Shown here one piece after another: positions 11,241 through 23,582 of a stretch of 64,000 nt of DNA (position 1 is its first letter; every line of letters begins with the position of its first letter). Origin of the DNA: Paracamarosporium sp. OC-R06-R3 (taxonomy: Eukaryota > Ascomycota > Dothideomycetes > Pleosporales > Didymosphaeriaceae); contig JACVRA010000086.1 of NCBI GenBank assembly GCA_019828545.1, forward strand, positions 154,503-218,502, written 5' to 3'. Position numbers and translations under genes: made by a program. Below the pieces are notes generated by a model. That model was not told the origin of the DNA. It saw only the letters and a list, made by a program, of their open reading frames with translations, and did no database searches.

Positions 11241-14200
11241 ATGGCGTCTACGTATGCATTGCCCATAGATAATGCGCTGCCTGCTCGTGGCCACGGACAC
11301 TCCCGATCGCACTATGCTGGCGACCAGTCTTCACCTTGGAACGGCCAGATGAACGGCCTATCGCCTCCAAGACCACAAGGCCAAGCGGTGGGCGGCCACC
11401 GCCATGCCAGATCCGAGATGAACGGTCAATTGTATGCGCAAGGACTGTCCCCTTACGGCAACCAGCAGAATCAATCGCACGACCACACGCACAATCATTC
11501 GCGGTCCACCGAATCGACGTATACGCTGAAGCCATTCATGAACGCGCGACCCAAAGGCAGACCGAGGGGCGAATCGGACTTGGGCAGACCAGCGGTGGGC
11601 AAGAGCTCTGCTGGGAAGCTTGCCTTCTCACCAATTCATGAACATCCTGCTCCGTTGCCATTGCAATCGTGCGTTTAATTCGGTATCATAGAGGGGGCAT
11701 TGCTAATTGGCACACAGATCGTGGCTCGAACTCCCTGAAGCGCTCACAGCCCTCCTCGTTCCTCTGCCTTACGTTTTCGCATCACTTGCGTATTCCAACT
11801 TCGTACCACAGAATCGCAAACTGCCGACAAGTCTCCCGGACACGGCCGCAGACTCTGAACCTCCTTCGCATGTTTCAAGTGGCGGACAATTCCTGCACGC
11901 GTGCACTCTTTCAGCAGCCACACTGCTGCTTGTGGGTCTCATATCAAAGTTCAGACTAGCGGAGGACGAACCGCTGGACAGGCGGAAGGCATACGATGGT
12001 CAGGAGAAATCGAGCAAGGCCAGTCACCTCAGTCTGAGTTCGTTATGGCGCACGTCTATGCATGCGTTAGGCGTTCTGCTGCCATTCTATTCTACGATGC
12101 AATTAGGAGGTGCTAGGACTGCTCTGGTCTTTTTGGTAGCCTTTGCAGCAGGCTTGGGCAGTCTCGACCAGAAACCAGGAAAACAATCAGTATGGGAGAA
12201 CACAAGGCGAACTCTCCGGACTAGGAAGATAACATATGGCTCTCTGGCACTTGCACTGATTGTGCAAACCTACTTCTCTGTGGACACGGCTGGGGTGATC
12301 TTAGGTCTCGTTGCGTTGGCCGTTTCCATATTCGCCCTTCCGCCGCCCCTCCCAACCACGGGATGGTCCTTGATGACCGCTTCGCAGACCCAGAATGGTT
12401 GGATTATGCAAACCTCGACACGAGCGGCTTTACCAAAACCGTCGTCCCCTCTAGTGGCTGCACCCCAGGATGCTAATCTCACTCTTGGGGCGGGCTTTGT
12501 CTTGACCTGCTTCACTGTTTTGTATGCAAGCGTTTCGTCGGCTGCGCCTTCTCTGTCCAATCACGCAATTTTGTTCTCAACTCTTTCGATTGCGTCGGCG
12601 ACCGCATCGGTATATCTTTCGTCTCCAGCTGCTTTGCGCAGCCCTAAAAAGGGTGGACTAGCTATTGGAGGTCTGCTCACTGCAGGCCTCGCGCAATTCG
12701 AGCATCAAGCTTGGCTTACTTTTCTTACGTTCATTGTACTTGTTGGAGCAACCCTCTTTGATACACGATCGTCCGCGCCCTCTCGGCCGTCATCACATGA
12801 CCATTCGCATGCGAACCATCGGCATTCACATTCGCATGATCACGACCATCATCTCCATGGCAACCATTCCAGGATATCTGCATTCATCATCGCACGCTGC
12901 ACGCCAGGATCCATCGTTCATAGCGTGATGATCGAAAAAGATTCACGACGAATCGCCTATTTTGGAGTGTAAGTTCTATCTACTGTCAATATGCGTTTAT
13001 CTAGTATGTTGATAGTCGCTAACGTTTTCATAGACTCAACTTATCTTTCATGATGGTTCAGTTCTTCTACGGCTATGTCAGCGGATCCTTAGGCCTACTT
13101 ACAGATAGCATTCACATGCTTTTCGACTGTGCTGGGCTTGCGGTTGGCTTGGCAGCAGCAGTGATGAGTAAATGGCGTCCTAACGCCTCCTTCCCCTACG
13201 GTTACGGAAAGGTCGACACCCTTTCTGGGTTTGCCAACGGCGTATTTCTTTTGTAAGTCCTAGGTCATCTAAGAATAAAGACTGTTACTGATCCTGATCT
13301 AGGTTAGTCAGCGTCGAAATCATATTTGATGCTTTTGAAAGGCTGTGGGAAGGCCACGAGCTGCGCAGACTCAATGAGCTACTGATTGTCAGTGTGCTTG
13401 GCTTCCTCGTTAACATCGTGGGTCTAACAGCTTTCGGGCACGCCCATCACGGTCATGGGCATTCACACGACCAGTAAGTCGTCAGCCTCTTCTTAGCATC
13501 CGGTCGCGCTAATACGTAATAGTGATCATGGAGATCATGACCACGCACATGGACACTCTCACGGACATTCTCACGATAACGAGAATATGCAGGGCATATT
13601 CTTGCATATCCTCGCAGATGCCCTAGGTTCCGTCGCTGTCATCATTTCGACACTCCTAACGAAGTACTACGGCTGGTCTGGTTGGGACCCTATCGCTTCG
13701 TGCATCATCGCAGTCCTCATTTTCCTCTCCGCCGTTCCTCTCGTGAAGAGTTCTGGCATGCGTTTGATGCTCTCTTTGCCTGCAGACGTTGAATACGGTA
13801 TACGCAATACACTCCAGGAGCTCAGCTCTTTGAGAGGTGTCGTGGGCTATGCTGTGCCAAAGTTTTGGATTGAGGATGAGGGCGCAGCGCACGCTGAAGT
13901 ACATGCTCATGAGCATGAGAAATGCGATCACGACCACGACCACGGTCATTCCCACTCTCACGCAGGACATGACCACGATCATTCTGACCATTCCCACTCT
14001 CATGAGCATGCTGGTCATTCGCATAGTCATGACCACGATCATGATCACGACCACGACCACGATCATGACCATGCTCCTCGGGGACAAAGGATCCTTGGTG
14101 CCATCCATATCATCGCTGCGCGTGTAGCCGATCTTGAAGACGTCCGTGAACGCACAGCGCAATTCCTCAAGGGTAAAGGCATGGACGTTGTGTTGCATGT

Positions 14201-14255
14201 CGAGCGGGAAGGCGAAGGAAACTGTTGGTGCGGCGGTGGGAGCAGGCCAAACTAA
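11241..14255 (+). CDS. MSC2/ZNT5-type zinc transporter (cation diffusion facilitator)
   Basis: Moves Zn2+ from cytosol into the ER/Golgi lumen in exchange for protons. Five exons (11241-11668, 11718-12968, 13034-13252, 13303-13473, 13523-14255) give 933 aa. The order is a His/Gly/Pro-rich cytosolic N-terminus (1-140), a long set of hydrophobic helices (about 150-510), a His-rich stretch, then the six-helix CDF core. The Zn-site motifs HMLFD (587-591) and HILAD (718-722) are the HxxxD pairs of TM2 and TM5. A His loop (about 665-710) connects TM4 and TM5, and a second very long His/Asp run (about 815-877) sits inside the C-terminal domain. The extra N-terminal helices are typical of Msc2 and ZnT5, which work as heterodimers with a Zrg17/ZnT6-like partner. 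The C-terminus CWCGGG adds a possible metal ligand. Confidence 0.9.
13918..14076 (+). repeat. Low-complexity GAC/GAT-CAC/CAT tract coding (His-Asp)n
   Basis: Within the last exon of the zinc transporter, codons for His and Asp alternate over about 50 residues, with HSHS and HEH interruptions. Synonymous codons (CAC/CAT, GAC/GAT) are mixed, so the protein run is kept while the DNA is not a perfect microsatellite. This suggests selection on the histidines rather than simple slippage. Confidence 0.7.
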
Positions 14256-14667
14256 GTGCGACTGCTTTCATTTCCCGGTAGCATATTATGACGGCGTTTG
14301 TACCAAGGCTTTTTCGCATGATTATACACTTAACAAATATTTTCGATGCGGCATCAAGTGTATCTAACTCTACGGAGTGGAGGTTTCATGACGTTCTCTT
14401 ACAAACCATATGTATTATATGATGCAATAAACGTATATAATTCATTAACAGTTCCGGTTCTGGATTTGATGAAGTTTCGTTGGCCGCGTTGCCCAGCTTG
14501 CATGGTGAATACGCGAGTCATGCGTCACGTCGCGTCTGACTCGTGTCACTACAAAATCCACTTTCGTACAAGCGAACTTCAACGCTTCACCCTCGCGATT
14601 GCAACAAGGTAATTATGAAGCGACTGTCCATATCATGTGACAGCACTCATAAATCAACCGAAACAAA
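14256..14667. other. Intergenic, zinc transporter to TFIIIC gene
   Basis: A 412 bp spacer with no supportable gene. An AT-rich part after the transporter stop fits its 3' UTR, and the right end is the TFIIIC subunit promoter. Confidence 0.5.
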
Positions 14668-17208
14668 ATGTCAGACGTCACGACGCTAGCATGCTGGCCA
14701 GCGTGTGTAGACGCGATCGATTGGAGCCATGACGGGATCATCGCGCTCGCGAGCGAAGAGCAGGTCGAACTTCTCGTAAGTGGAACAACGTGCACCACGT
14801 GATCCTCCATGCACAATCTCTAAACCAACCCATCTTACGATCCCTACTAACATGTCAACAAGTTCCCGCAAACTAAATCCAACGACACAGAGCAGGACGT
14901 TTCCTCCTGGCACCACATACCGCTCCCCGTCACCTGGTTCACCCCCTCAGAGCTTCCTGAGAAAGAAGCTGGTCCTGTGTCGAACTACTCCGTTGGAGAG
15001 GAAGTCTCGACTAGTGCGCCGGTATCCGTAGCGTGGTCTCCGCCGGGGATTGCGAAGCATCGACGTTGTGCGCTTGGCGTGTTGACGTCGAGTTTGGTGC
15101 TGAGTGTCTGGGCGAGTGATGGGAAGGTTGACGATGGGGCGAGTTGGGGTCGGAAATTGGTAAGTCAAGTAACTTCTTATTGATAAGCCGAGGTGTTGTG
15201 ATGATGCGAACTTTGGCAGGTTATCAATGATGCGCTCGTGGAGTATTTTTCTGGAAACGTGAACGAGGTCGAAAGCAGTCTCGTTCAGGAACCGGCCGAG
15301 GAGATACGTCTCCGCACCCGGATTCGATGCTTTGCTTGGGCTCCGACGCTACCTACTCCGGGATCTTCTGCTATCATCGGCACGCAGACTCTATGGGGTC
15401 CGCCCATTGTTGCTGTCGCTAACGATGATAACCAAATTGCTTTTGTGGCCATCAATTCACCGACTACTACTTCGGGTGTCAAGGAGGGGTGGATTGGAGA
15501 AGTGTTGGGTCATTTCTCGATCATACCAAACTCTGATAGTGTATTTGCAAGTCCTGAAACATTCGATGAGATCATGCAACAGCAACGATATGTCTCGAAC
15601 TTGACGTGGAGTCCTTGGAAAATCCATGAAGAACGGCATCATTCTGTTCTGGTGTATGCCACAAACGAGGATGTACGCGCCAGAATCATTACTCACAGCG
15701 GCGATATCATTGAAGTCGGTAAAGATGAGATTATCTATCCTGACCTAAAACTACGGTATGCTGGGCCCATGAAGTGGTCGTCTAAAGTCGAAGATGGCGA
15801 TACAGTCACACTAGCTCTATTTACCCTCACGAATATCGTTGTCCTAAAGATATCCGCAATCAATGCAACGATCCTAGCTCGAACAGAGCACGATCTAGAT
15901 GGCCGTTGGGATGAGATGAGCGCAGCAGCATGGGATTACACAACAGACGATCCTTCCATTCATTTCGGCTCACTACAAGCGACGCTGAACTACTCAACTC
16001 GGCTTAAATACTCGGATAACTCCCTTACCTCGATTCCAAGCCATCCCTATTGGCGCGAACAGCTATGGGATGCCCAAACTCTCTTCAGCGCACAACACGA
16101 ACTTCAAGGATTTGTCCGAACCAAAGTCTGGGGTTTGACTACGTCCCCGCTAGGTGACTATATTGCGGTGGATAGCACCGTTCATCCGACGGACATGATA
16201 GAGTACGGTCCTCCAAATGAACGGCGCACTTCGATCGCCATCTCCGGATTGAGAGGCAATGGTCAACAATCGAAACCAGTCATTCCTGTGCAGAACTTTA
16301 GCGCTGAAGGCCTTGTGTTCACCCTACGGAAGTGGGTTGAGAACAGGAAAGATGAGAATGATTCCTCTGTCATCGATGAGGTAGTGAAACGTTTGGCTGA
16401 CATACACTGGAGTCAGGGGACCAGGCAAAAGAAGGATGAACCTGGTTTACCGGATTCAGCGGATGAACTGCGAAAGCTCATCAGTGACGTGAAGGCGGAT
16501 GTCATGCTCAACGAACATACAGTCAAAGACCGCTGCAGCATCCTCGTCTCACAAACATGCTCACCGTCCGAACCTACAGACCTCCCCCGAACCCTAATCG
16601 CATATCGTCTCGTAACCGCCATCCGGAATCTTTCAAACACACTCACACAAGCCACACCCTTCAGCGCTGAAATCTCCGAGCACTATCGCCGAGTCGTCCT
16701 TCTAATCAACGCCGTTATGGCAGACGAAGACACCACAACACTGCAAACGTCTTCCACCCAGCCCTGCGACACATGCGACTTCTGCCAGGCCGAAATACCG
16801 CTTACGGATCTCACATCTGCCACGTGCGCAAATGGCCATGAGTTCCCGAGGTGCGGTCTGAGTTTCCTGGCTATTCAAGCACCGCGTATTACAAAGTATT
16901 GCGGTTTATGCAAGACGCCGTATTTGGGTGAAGGCTTTGTCAGGCTGCAGGAAGTTGGGGGCTGGGTACCGAGGGGGCGGGCAGGTGTGCAGCCAGAGGG
17001 GTTAATGAGTGGTGTGGAAAGTGGGAATGCAGGCAACGGCGCTAGCGAACCAGCGATCGGTGTGGCGGATGCAGATATGGGTGCTTCGAAGGCTGCAGGC
17101 GGGCGAGGGAGGGGCGAGGAAGGTAGCAGGTTACCGGTGTCGCTAGCGAGGGTGCTGTTCCTCGCTTGCGATGTGTGCATTTATTGCGGCGGGAAGTTTA
17201 CGGGATGA
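14668..17208 (+). CDS. TFIIIC delta-type subunit (Sfc9 / GTF3C4-like)
   Basis: A subunit of the RNA polymerase III factor TFIIIC, which binds the A and B boxes of tRNA genes. Three exons (14668-14775, 14863-15159, 15220-17208) give 797 aa. The first intron has a perfect TACTAAC branch site. The N-terminal half carries the WD-like TFIIIC-delta domain, with the hallmark VAWSPPGIAKHRRCALGVLTS near residues 95-115. The C-terminal third carries a TFIIIC-type zinc-binding domain starting CDTCDFC near 657, with further pairs CANGHEF, CGLC and finally CDVCIYCGG at the end. A Gly/Ala-rich low-complexity insert (about 715-770) separates the last cysteine group from the rest. Length and layout fit S. 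pombe Sfc9 and human TFIIIC90. Confidence 0.87.
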
Positions 17209-18055
17209 GTAATGAGATGGAGGTGCTGTATTCAAACCATGAACAGTTAAGCATATAACGGAAGATGTGTTTTGATGTTCCAAAATTCAATCGGCTTATA
17301 GATTTGGTATTTATCAGATACGTTATTGGAGTGAAGTCATACCAAAGAAATGTAACGAGTTGTGGAAACGTGGGTAGGGCGGCCATGAAAAAAACATATC
17401 ATCGCAAGTCTCATGCATATGTAGGCAGGCCGAATGCAACGGATTTTGGAGACTGCACGTGTCGGGTAATGATAGGCAGAGTAAGCAAATAGATGAAGAG
17501 GTGTGGTGGCACAGCAAGGATAAACCAACACTCATCGGTCGACCCGGGTTGATCTCTTTGGCTTTCTCAACAGCCTTATCCACCATTTTATTTCATGGAT
17601 AAATTCTTATCGCTACTTCATTGATACGAGGTCAAAGTCCAGGACTCGAAGAGGACAACTGCGAGGTGTGTCTGCCAATCCCAAGATCGTGAGATACTGT
17701 GCCGAAACCTGAGGTAATAGATATTGAGAGAAGTCTCGCTGCTAATATGGAGCGTGGGGTGCTGTAGCTGTGCCAAGAGCTGAAGAGGAGCGTTCTGCCT
17801 CGAGGCTTAAGAGGCTGAATCCAAGGCACACTGAGGGGTTCATGTCCCTCTTTCGAAATCTCTCTTACTTGAGGTTCCTCTTCGTAATCTTAATTCTATA
17901 GAGGGGAGCTAGTCTTGTATTGTGAGTTAGCTTAAAATCTAAAAGCTTTGTATTGGACTTAAAGAAGCCTTTCCCTATATACACTCCTAGGCTTCAGTCG
18001 AGTCCGTAGTAGAAAGTTTCCGTAAATCAATTATTCTTTCTACATGAAGTGGTAA
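17209..18055. other. Convergent intergenic region, no gene recognised
   Basis: An 847 bp stretch between the converging TFIIIC and 7TM genes. Its right half (about 17870-18050) is AT-rich. No transposon ORF, terminal repeat or gene can be supported. Confidence 0.45.
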
Positions 18056-19085
18056 TTATAAAACATAATGTGACTGCTCGTTGTCAAGCATTTCACTTCT
18101 GAAACTTCCATCATCTCTTATGTATCCAAAATCCTCAGTCGGGTTTGTCATGTTCGCCACGCTCCGACTATCATTGTACACCCGACGAATGAACGCAGCC
18201 ACCGCAAAAGAAGCGCAGAGGACAATGCTCAGCATACATCCAATCGCCGACAGCAGACCTAGATAGCTTTTCGAGTAGGTAAAGTCTGGAGAGCTTGCGA
18301 GGTAGAGCGCCTTCAAACGCAAGCCTGTAACAACTAGTACCCTAGTCATCTTTAGTAAGGTGAACGGAGGATGAAAACACGTTGCTTACAGTGCACCTAT
18401 ATTGAAAGTAAGCATATTCCACAATTTTTGGCTTCGAGTCATAGATATGGACCAAAGCGCCACGGTGGGTTGCACAATCACTGAGATATCAAGTGCTAGT
18501 CCCACAAGCTCAACGACCAAGAACGAAGTTCTCTGGTTTCCGCAAGCCCCCTTGACATCAGCGTCCCACTGGGATGCCAGCGGACGACAGATGAGGAGTA
18601 TCTCCAGGATGGAACCGATACCATGAATGATAGAAACACTCAAAATGATCAGTATAGTGTATCTGTGGGCTTTGACATTCTTGAAAATGGAGTAAAGCGA
18701 TAAACACGCCGAAATGCGCATAAGAGCACTCGCAAGGGACCATAACGCCTCATTGACGATTAGGGACTATGTGAAGTTAGACTGGGTACTAAATTTGATT
18801 TTAGAGAAACGGTTCGTATACCTTCGCAAGTGCACTAACTCTATCGTGTGGTAATTCACTTTGGTGTCGTCCGCCCCCCTCGTCAAGGATAGCCCACGTC
18901 ATGAGACTGACAAGTACAACGCCGACAACGAAAGCAAAAGCGTTGAGACCTTCTGAAATGGAGAAGCCACGACGGAGAATTATGCACCATGCAAATATAG
19001 CAACTACAGCCATGTTAGCAAGCCCCACAAAAAGCCAGCTAAGGATGATGGTGTTCTTCGCCAATGGAGTAGCGAATGTGTGCAT
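18056..19085 (-). CDS. Rhodopsin-type seven-transmembrane fungal protein
   Basis: An integral membrane protein of the fungal rhodopsin-domain (PTH11-related) group, in which some members act as surface sensors. Three exons (19085-18822, 18766-18390, 18341-18056; introns 55 and 48 bp) give 308 aa. Seven hydrophobic segments can be counted, at about residues 13-35, 50-68, 93-112, 119-145, 160-185, 195-225 and 240-265. The extracellular loop segment EILLICRPLASQWD, with the conserved Cys and Trp, and the later CGNQ, are typical of the family. The tail is short, polar and without a CFEM domain. The second acceptor was chosen at CTAG|G because the next AG upstream would create a stop. The ligand is unknown. 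Confidence 0.8.
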
Positions 19086-19302
19086 TTTGAAAACGGTTGC
19101 TTATGTTGGCAGTCATTTCAAGGAACGGAGCGATGATGGGAAAGATAGCAGTTTTATCTTGGGTTGATTCGTGGCGGAGCAAGGCTGAATAGATCGAGGC
19201 TTGGGTGTAGCTGAACTCGGATTGGTACGCTTAGTATCAGCCAGCGCATAAAACTCGCAGCCTCACTGCGAAAGACCAGCAACTCTGTTGACAATACTAG
19301 CC

Positions 19303-22300
19303 ATGGCTGAGGTAGTTTCACTTGTCGCCGCCTGTCTACAGCTGTCCGAGTTATTCGTCAAGCTCAGTACCCGTAGCACTAAACTAGTCAACCAACTCAA
19401 ACAGGCTCCAGACGAAGTCCAACGAAACACGCGAGCAGTTGCGAACTTTCAAAGATTTTGCGAATCTTGTCAACATATGCTGGCTAAGCATGCGGGTCAC
19501 TTTACTGCGACAATCAGGCAAGAGGAATTGAACCACATCGTAGAGCTTCTGGGTCGAGCTGAAACGGGTATCGTTGCTTTGGAATCGGTCCTCTCCGAAT
19601 TACAAAAGCAATCATCGGATGGACGGTGGGACACAATACTGAAAAATATGAAGACATTAAAGAAGAGATACAATGTCACAGGAGAACTAGGGGCACTTGA
19701 TGAGACTCGAAAATTACTCGACTCATATCTTCTACAACATCTATGGAGCCTTCTTGTCGATCAAAAGTATGGTCCTTTACTCGAGACAAGGCCCGAACAG
19801 TAACTCACAAAAAGTGTAGCACCAACACCGAAGCACATCTAACCGAGATACAAACGTCACAAACGCACGTCGAAAGTACCTTGACGACGCTCGTACAGGA
19901 GCAGCAAAACGAATCGATTACGCTAGTCAACATTAAGAATGAAATCGTAGCAAAAAGTGCTTTGCAACAAGATCTTGCGAAAAATATGAAAGCTGTGGAT
20001 TCTCGTATCGATGCAGGATTCAAAAAGATTCAACAGTCCTCTGTGGCGATTGGATCCGCGATTCAAAGCACTGGAAACAATGTCGAAGAGCACATCACTC
20101 GTGGTTTTGATACCATGCAACAGTCCTTACAAAATCTCGAACTCTCTCAAAACTCAATTACACTTCTGGTATGATATATCTACCACTGAATGGCCTAACT
20201 GACTACAATCCTATTCAGGCCCAACAATTAAACGAGTGGCGTGCCTCCTTGCCAATAACGCCAGTGATTCTGATTTCGACCATGAGTGAACCGTCGTTCT
20301 GTGTTTGCCAACGACTGGGTCTGCGAGAGAAGGTCATAACAATCGGTCCAATCACCATCACCAGGCGGCGATACAATGTACATTTTCCTAGTTGCAAATA
20401 TCACGAGGCAAACGGAAGTGCGGATGTGCAAAATAAACTCTGTCTTGAGTTTAGCGGAAATCAGTCAGACAAGTCATCCTCACTAGCCCGTCTTGCGGTG
20501 TCTACTAGTTCATTCCTGATAAGTATCCTTCGTGATGTAAAGATTGTCGAATTCTCCGGAGGCGCTCCTGGGTTCAAGCACATTCATTGCGCTTATCACC
20601 ATATTCATCAGATTTTACCTCATTCTCAGTCCTGGTCTTCCCAAAAGGCAAATTCTCGGCATCGATTCACATCCGAACAGGTGAACCAGATTCGATCCGT
20701 GCTGATGAAACTAATTGGTGTCTTGCGAGAAGACTTTCAGAAATCGAGGGACTGGGCTTACATACAGACGACTAATGGTGAAACCCTTCTTCATGTAAGC
20801 ATAGCCATCAATGATAGTTGTTTCGATATCCATTGCTAACTTATGAATGTACCATGTCAGGCTTTCTCGGATATATTACCTCTTCTCTACACTATGCAAG
20901 ATAAGGTCATAGATCTCGTTGAAGCTGTGGTGCGATTGTTAATCAGCGGCGGTGTGCAAACGGATGCTGTGATGAAGTAAGTCACATTGCTGCAAAAGAA
21001 ATGTACTTCGTTCAGTGATTGCTCAACATTCGGATCGCCATCTAGAAAGTCCATTGACAAGTTAGGAGTTAGACTTTTTGTCGTTATGTTCTGTTCAAGA
21101 GGCTTTGCTGACCAATAAATAGCTACCACGGTACATTTGAATGCACCGCATCAGAACTGTGCATATCTTACCTAAGTGCGCAGCATGTACGGAACAAAAC
21201 CATCTTTCTCGAGATGCTAACGCGATATGATGTCCCCGCCTTTGTAAACCCTAGGTTTCGTACCGAGTCATTTTTAATACCTGCGCTCTTCGTAGCGATA
21301 CCGGAGATGGCTATCGGTAAGTCGTTTCTTTGCTGATATGTGTATTCTTTTGCCGCTGATATCGATCAGAATTCGGGTGCTCTCGACTATCGTTAAACGT
21401 CATAACCAGGAACCGGATCCAGGTTGAGCACCTCCTCCACACTCAAGCTAATATAGTAAACTCATCAGATCAATATTCGCCCCTTTGTTTTGCAATAAAT
21501 TGGCCAGAAGGTCTGGAAGTGTTGTTGAAAGCAGGGGCAGACACATCGCAAGCTGTGCAGTACGCCATTGTATACCAGACCTTGGACACTCTGGACCTCC
21601 TTCTCGAAGCCGACTGTTGGTATTGTAAACCAAAAATTAGCGTAAAAAAAACAGCGATATGTCAAATTATGTGGTGGGACTATTGGCCCTTCATTAACTC
21701 CTTGACTGATCTGGCTTTATGGCTAGCGCGAATCATGCTGGAATTCGATCCACGAGTATTTTTCGTGCTTGTCAAATCCTTTACCCGCGCCCGTGTCCAG
21801 CTAATGAAGCTAGCAATAAAACATCTTCCACCCTGTACGCTCGAAGACTTGGGGTGGCGTGCCCACGGAGAACCAGACTGCTTGATAGACTCGGCCGCTT
21901 ATCCGACCTATCAGAAGCTTCAGGAACTGGCTGTTCCCTGCCCTAGGAGTCTTTTCCCAGGGACTGCTAAGACAATCTACCATAGTCCATTGATTACATC
22001 CAATGTCGCCCAAACATTCTGGGAGAGTGGCTTCAAGGAGATAGATACATACGATAAGCATGGCATTACTCCGCTCCTAATGAAAATCTACATCGGTATA
22101 GAGAGGCCGTGGTGGAACCTTCCGCGAACGCTCCTATGGTTTTTGAAACGTGGGGCCAGGAAACTCATATTTCCAGCAGTCAACAATAACACCCTCCTGC
22201 ACACGCTGGCGGCTAGTCTTGGGAATCAATGGCGACTCAGCTCGCCTTATGTTGAAATATGGCTTCCGACAATCCTAGAACATGCTATGAAGCATCTACC

Positions 22301-23078
22301 TACACAACCCCGGGATTTATGCGAATGTTTTTGCTCCTGGGGTGGTTGCTCCCCAACAATATCTCTCGTCAAACATCTCCGTATCGATCTGCCTTATCCA
22401 TTTACCGACCCAAAACCATATACGACGTGGGATCTCAAAAATGAAGTTTTTGAGCTCTGGAATCGCTGTCATCCCCGATCTCATTCAAAAAGGTCAAGTT
22501 TCTTGGACCTGTGCCGAATCGAGCTCTTTGAGCGTCTAGGTATGCGCCACACCTGCTGCAAATTTCGGATCGAGAACATAATGTACCACAATTACCATAA
22601 TAAATATCGGCATTGTACCGACCATGAACTCGCTATCGTCCCACCTGACGAAGCAGCCGAGTTCCGCCAAGAAGACAAGTTCTCGAATGAGAAGCTTGAG
22701 GCTTTGATGGGATTATACAAAGAACTTGCTGCGCGGTATGATAAACAGTTCGATATATTTTGGCGTACGTGGTGGCAGGTATTGGATGTGTTCGTACCTC
22801 CAGCGCAGTTCTTAAATGGGTGGATTGAAGGCGTGTGGAGACCGAGGATCTGGCCTGCCGAACTTCCTTTGCCTACAGAAACCTTGGATGAGGCGATTGT
22901 TGATATCCGGGACAAGCTTACAAGATCGATGTCCCAAAACTCTTCGTGGTTGCGGGATAAGGATTTGCATCAGGAGAGCGATGCGGTTAACGAATCTTCT
23001 GAGGACGATGAGGATAAGGATGTTGATTGGTCAGCTGACCTCTTCAACCGTGAGTGGACTCCGTATCCTAGGAAGTGA
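19303..23078 (+). CDS. HeLo-like / coiled-coil / ankyrin-like large protein
   Basis: No enzymatic domain is seen. The model uses exons 19303-19766, 19820-20168, 20219-20794, 20861-20976, 21123-21316 and 21370-23078 (1135 aa). An extra 45 bp exon (21016-21060) is possible inside the unusually long 146 bp intron, which would give 1150 aa. Residues 1-150 (MAEVVSLVAACLQLSELF..., ending KLLDSYLLQHLWSLL) resemble the HeLo-like N-terminal domain of fungal STAND and cell-death proteins. Residues 155-270 form a probable coiled coil. Later parts carry degenerate ankyrin-like units (TNGETLLH; GLEVLLKAGAD; KHGITPLL; NNNTLLHTLA). The C-terminus has a Cys/His-containing segment and an acidic tail. No Walker A motif is seen, so it is not an NLR with a nucleotide-binding core. 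Immune or incompatibility function is inferred only from the N-terminal resemblance. Confidence 0.68.
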
Positions 23079-23582
23079 CAGCTGAATCTATGGTTTCAAT
23101 GGTATCGCTCGAGTAAAGTCTTCTGTGTATCTTATCTGATTTCCACATCACCAGAATTCATCATTCTTTTATATGAAGCAACTACAAGTTTTTACATCGT
23201 GAAGCAAAGTTCGCCTTGACAATACCAACTATAAAGCAGTTTAAAGCTAATCATACTCAATTGCCGTCATCATTCAGTTAAACACGGGCTTTGTGGTAGA
23301 CATCTATCAAACCGACTTTTCCAACACCGCTCGCACACAAGTTGGATTCCTCGCAGACTAATCAACCTTCCATCTTACCGACCATCAAGCTCCAATAATC
23401 CAATAACATCTCTACTTCGCCATGGCCATGCTCACGCACCTCAGCCAAGTAAGCAAGAGCACCCATCATACCACAAACCATGAATGCATACCACAGCAAA
23501 CACCCACAAAAAAAGCTTAGACACAAATCATGATACAGCAAAACGAAAGGGTATCAAAGAGAGCCTTGTCTCGTCTCATCTT
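23079..23582. other. Convergent intergenic region
   Basis: About 500 bp between two converging genes. It is AT-rich, without supportable coding sequence, and presumably holds both 3' UTRs and polyadenylation sites. Confidence 0.5.

Noticed and set aside
13656..14198. 180-codon open frame on the - strand rich in Met and Val
   Set aside because: Mirror of the His/Asp codons of the zinc transporter; not an independent gene.
17640..17990. Possible degenerate transposon relic
   Set aside because: No terminal repeats, target duplications or transposase frame could be seen.
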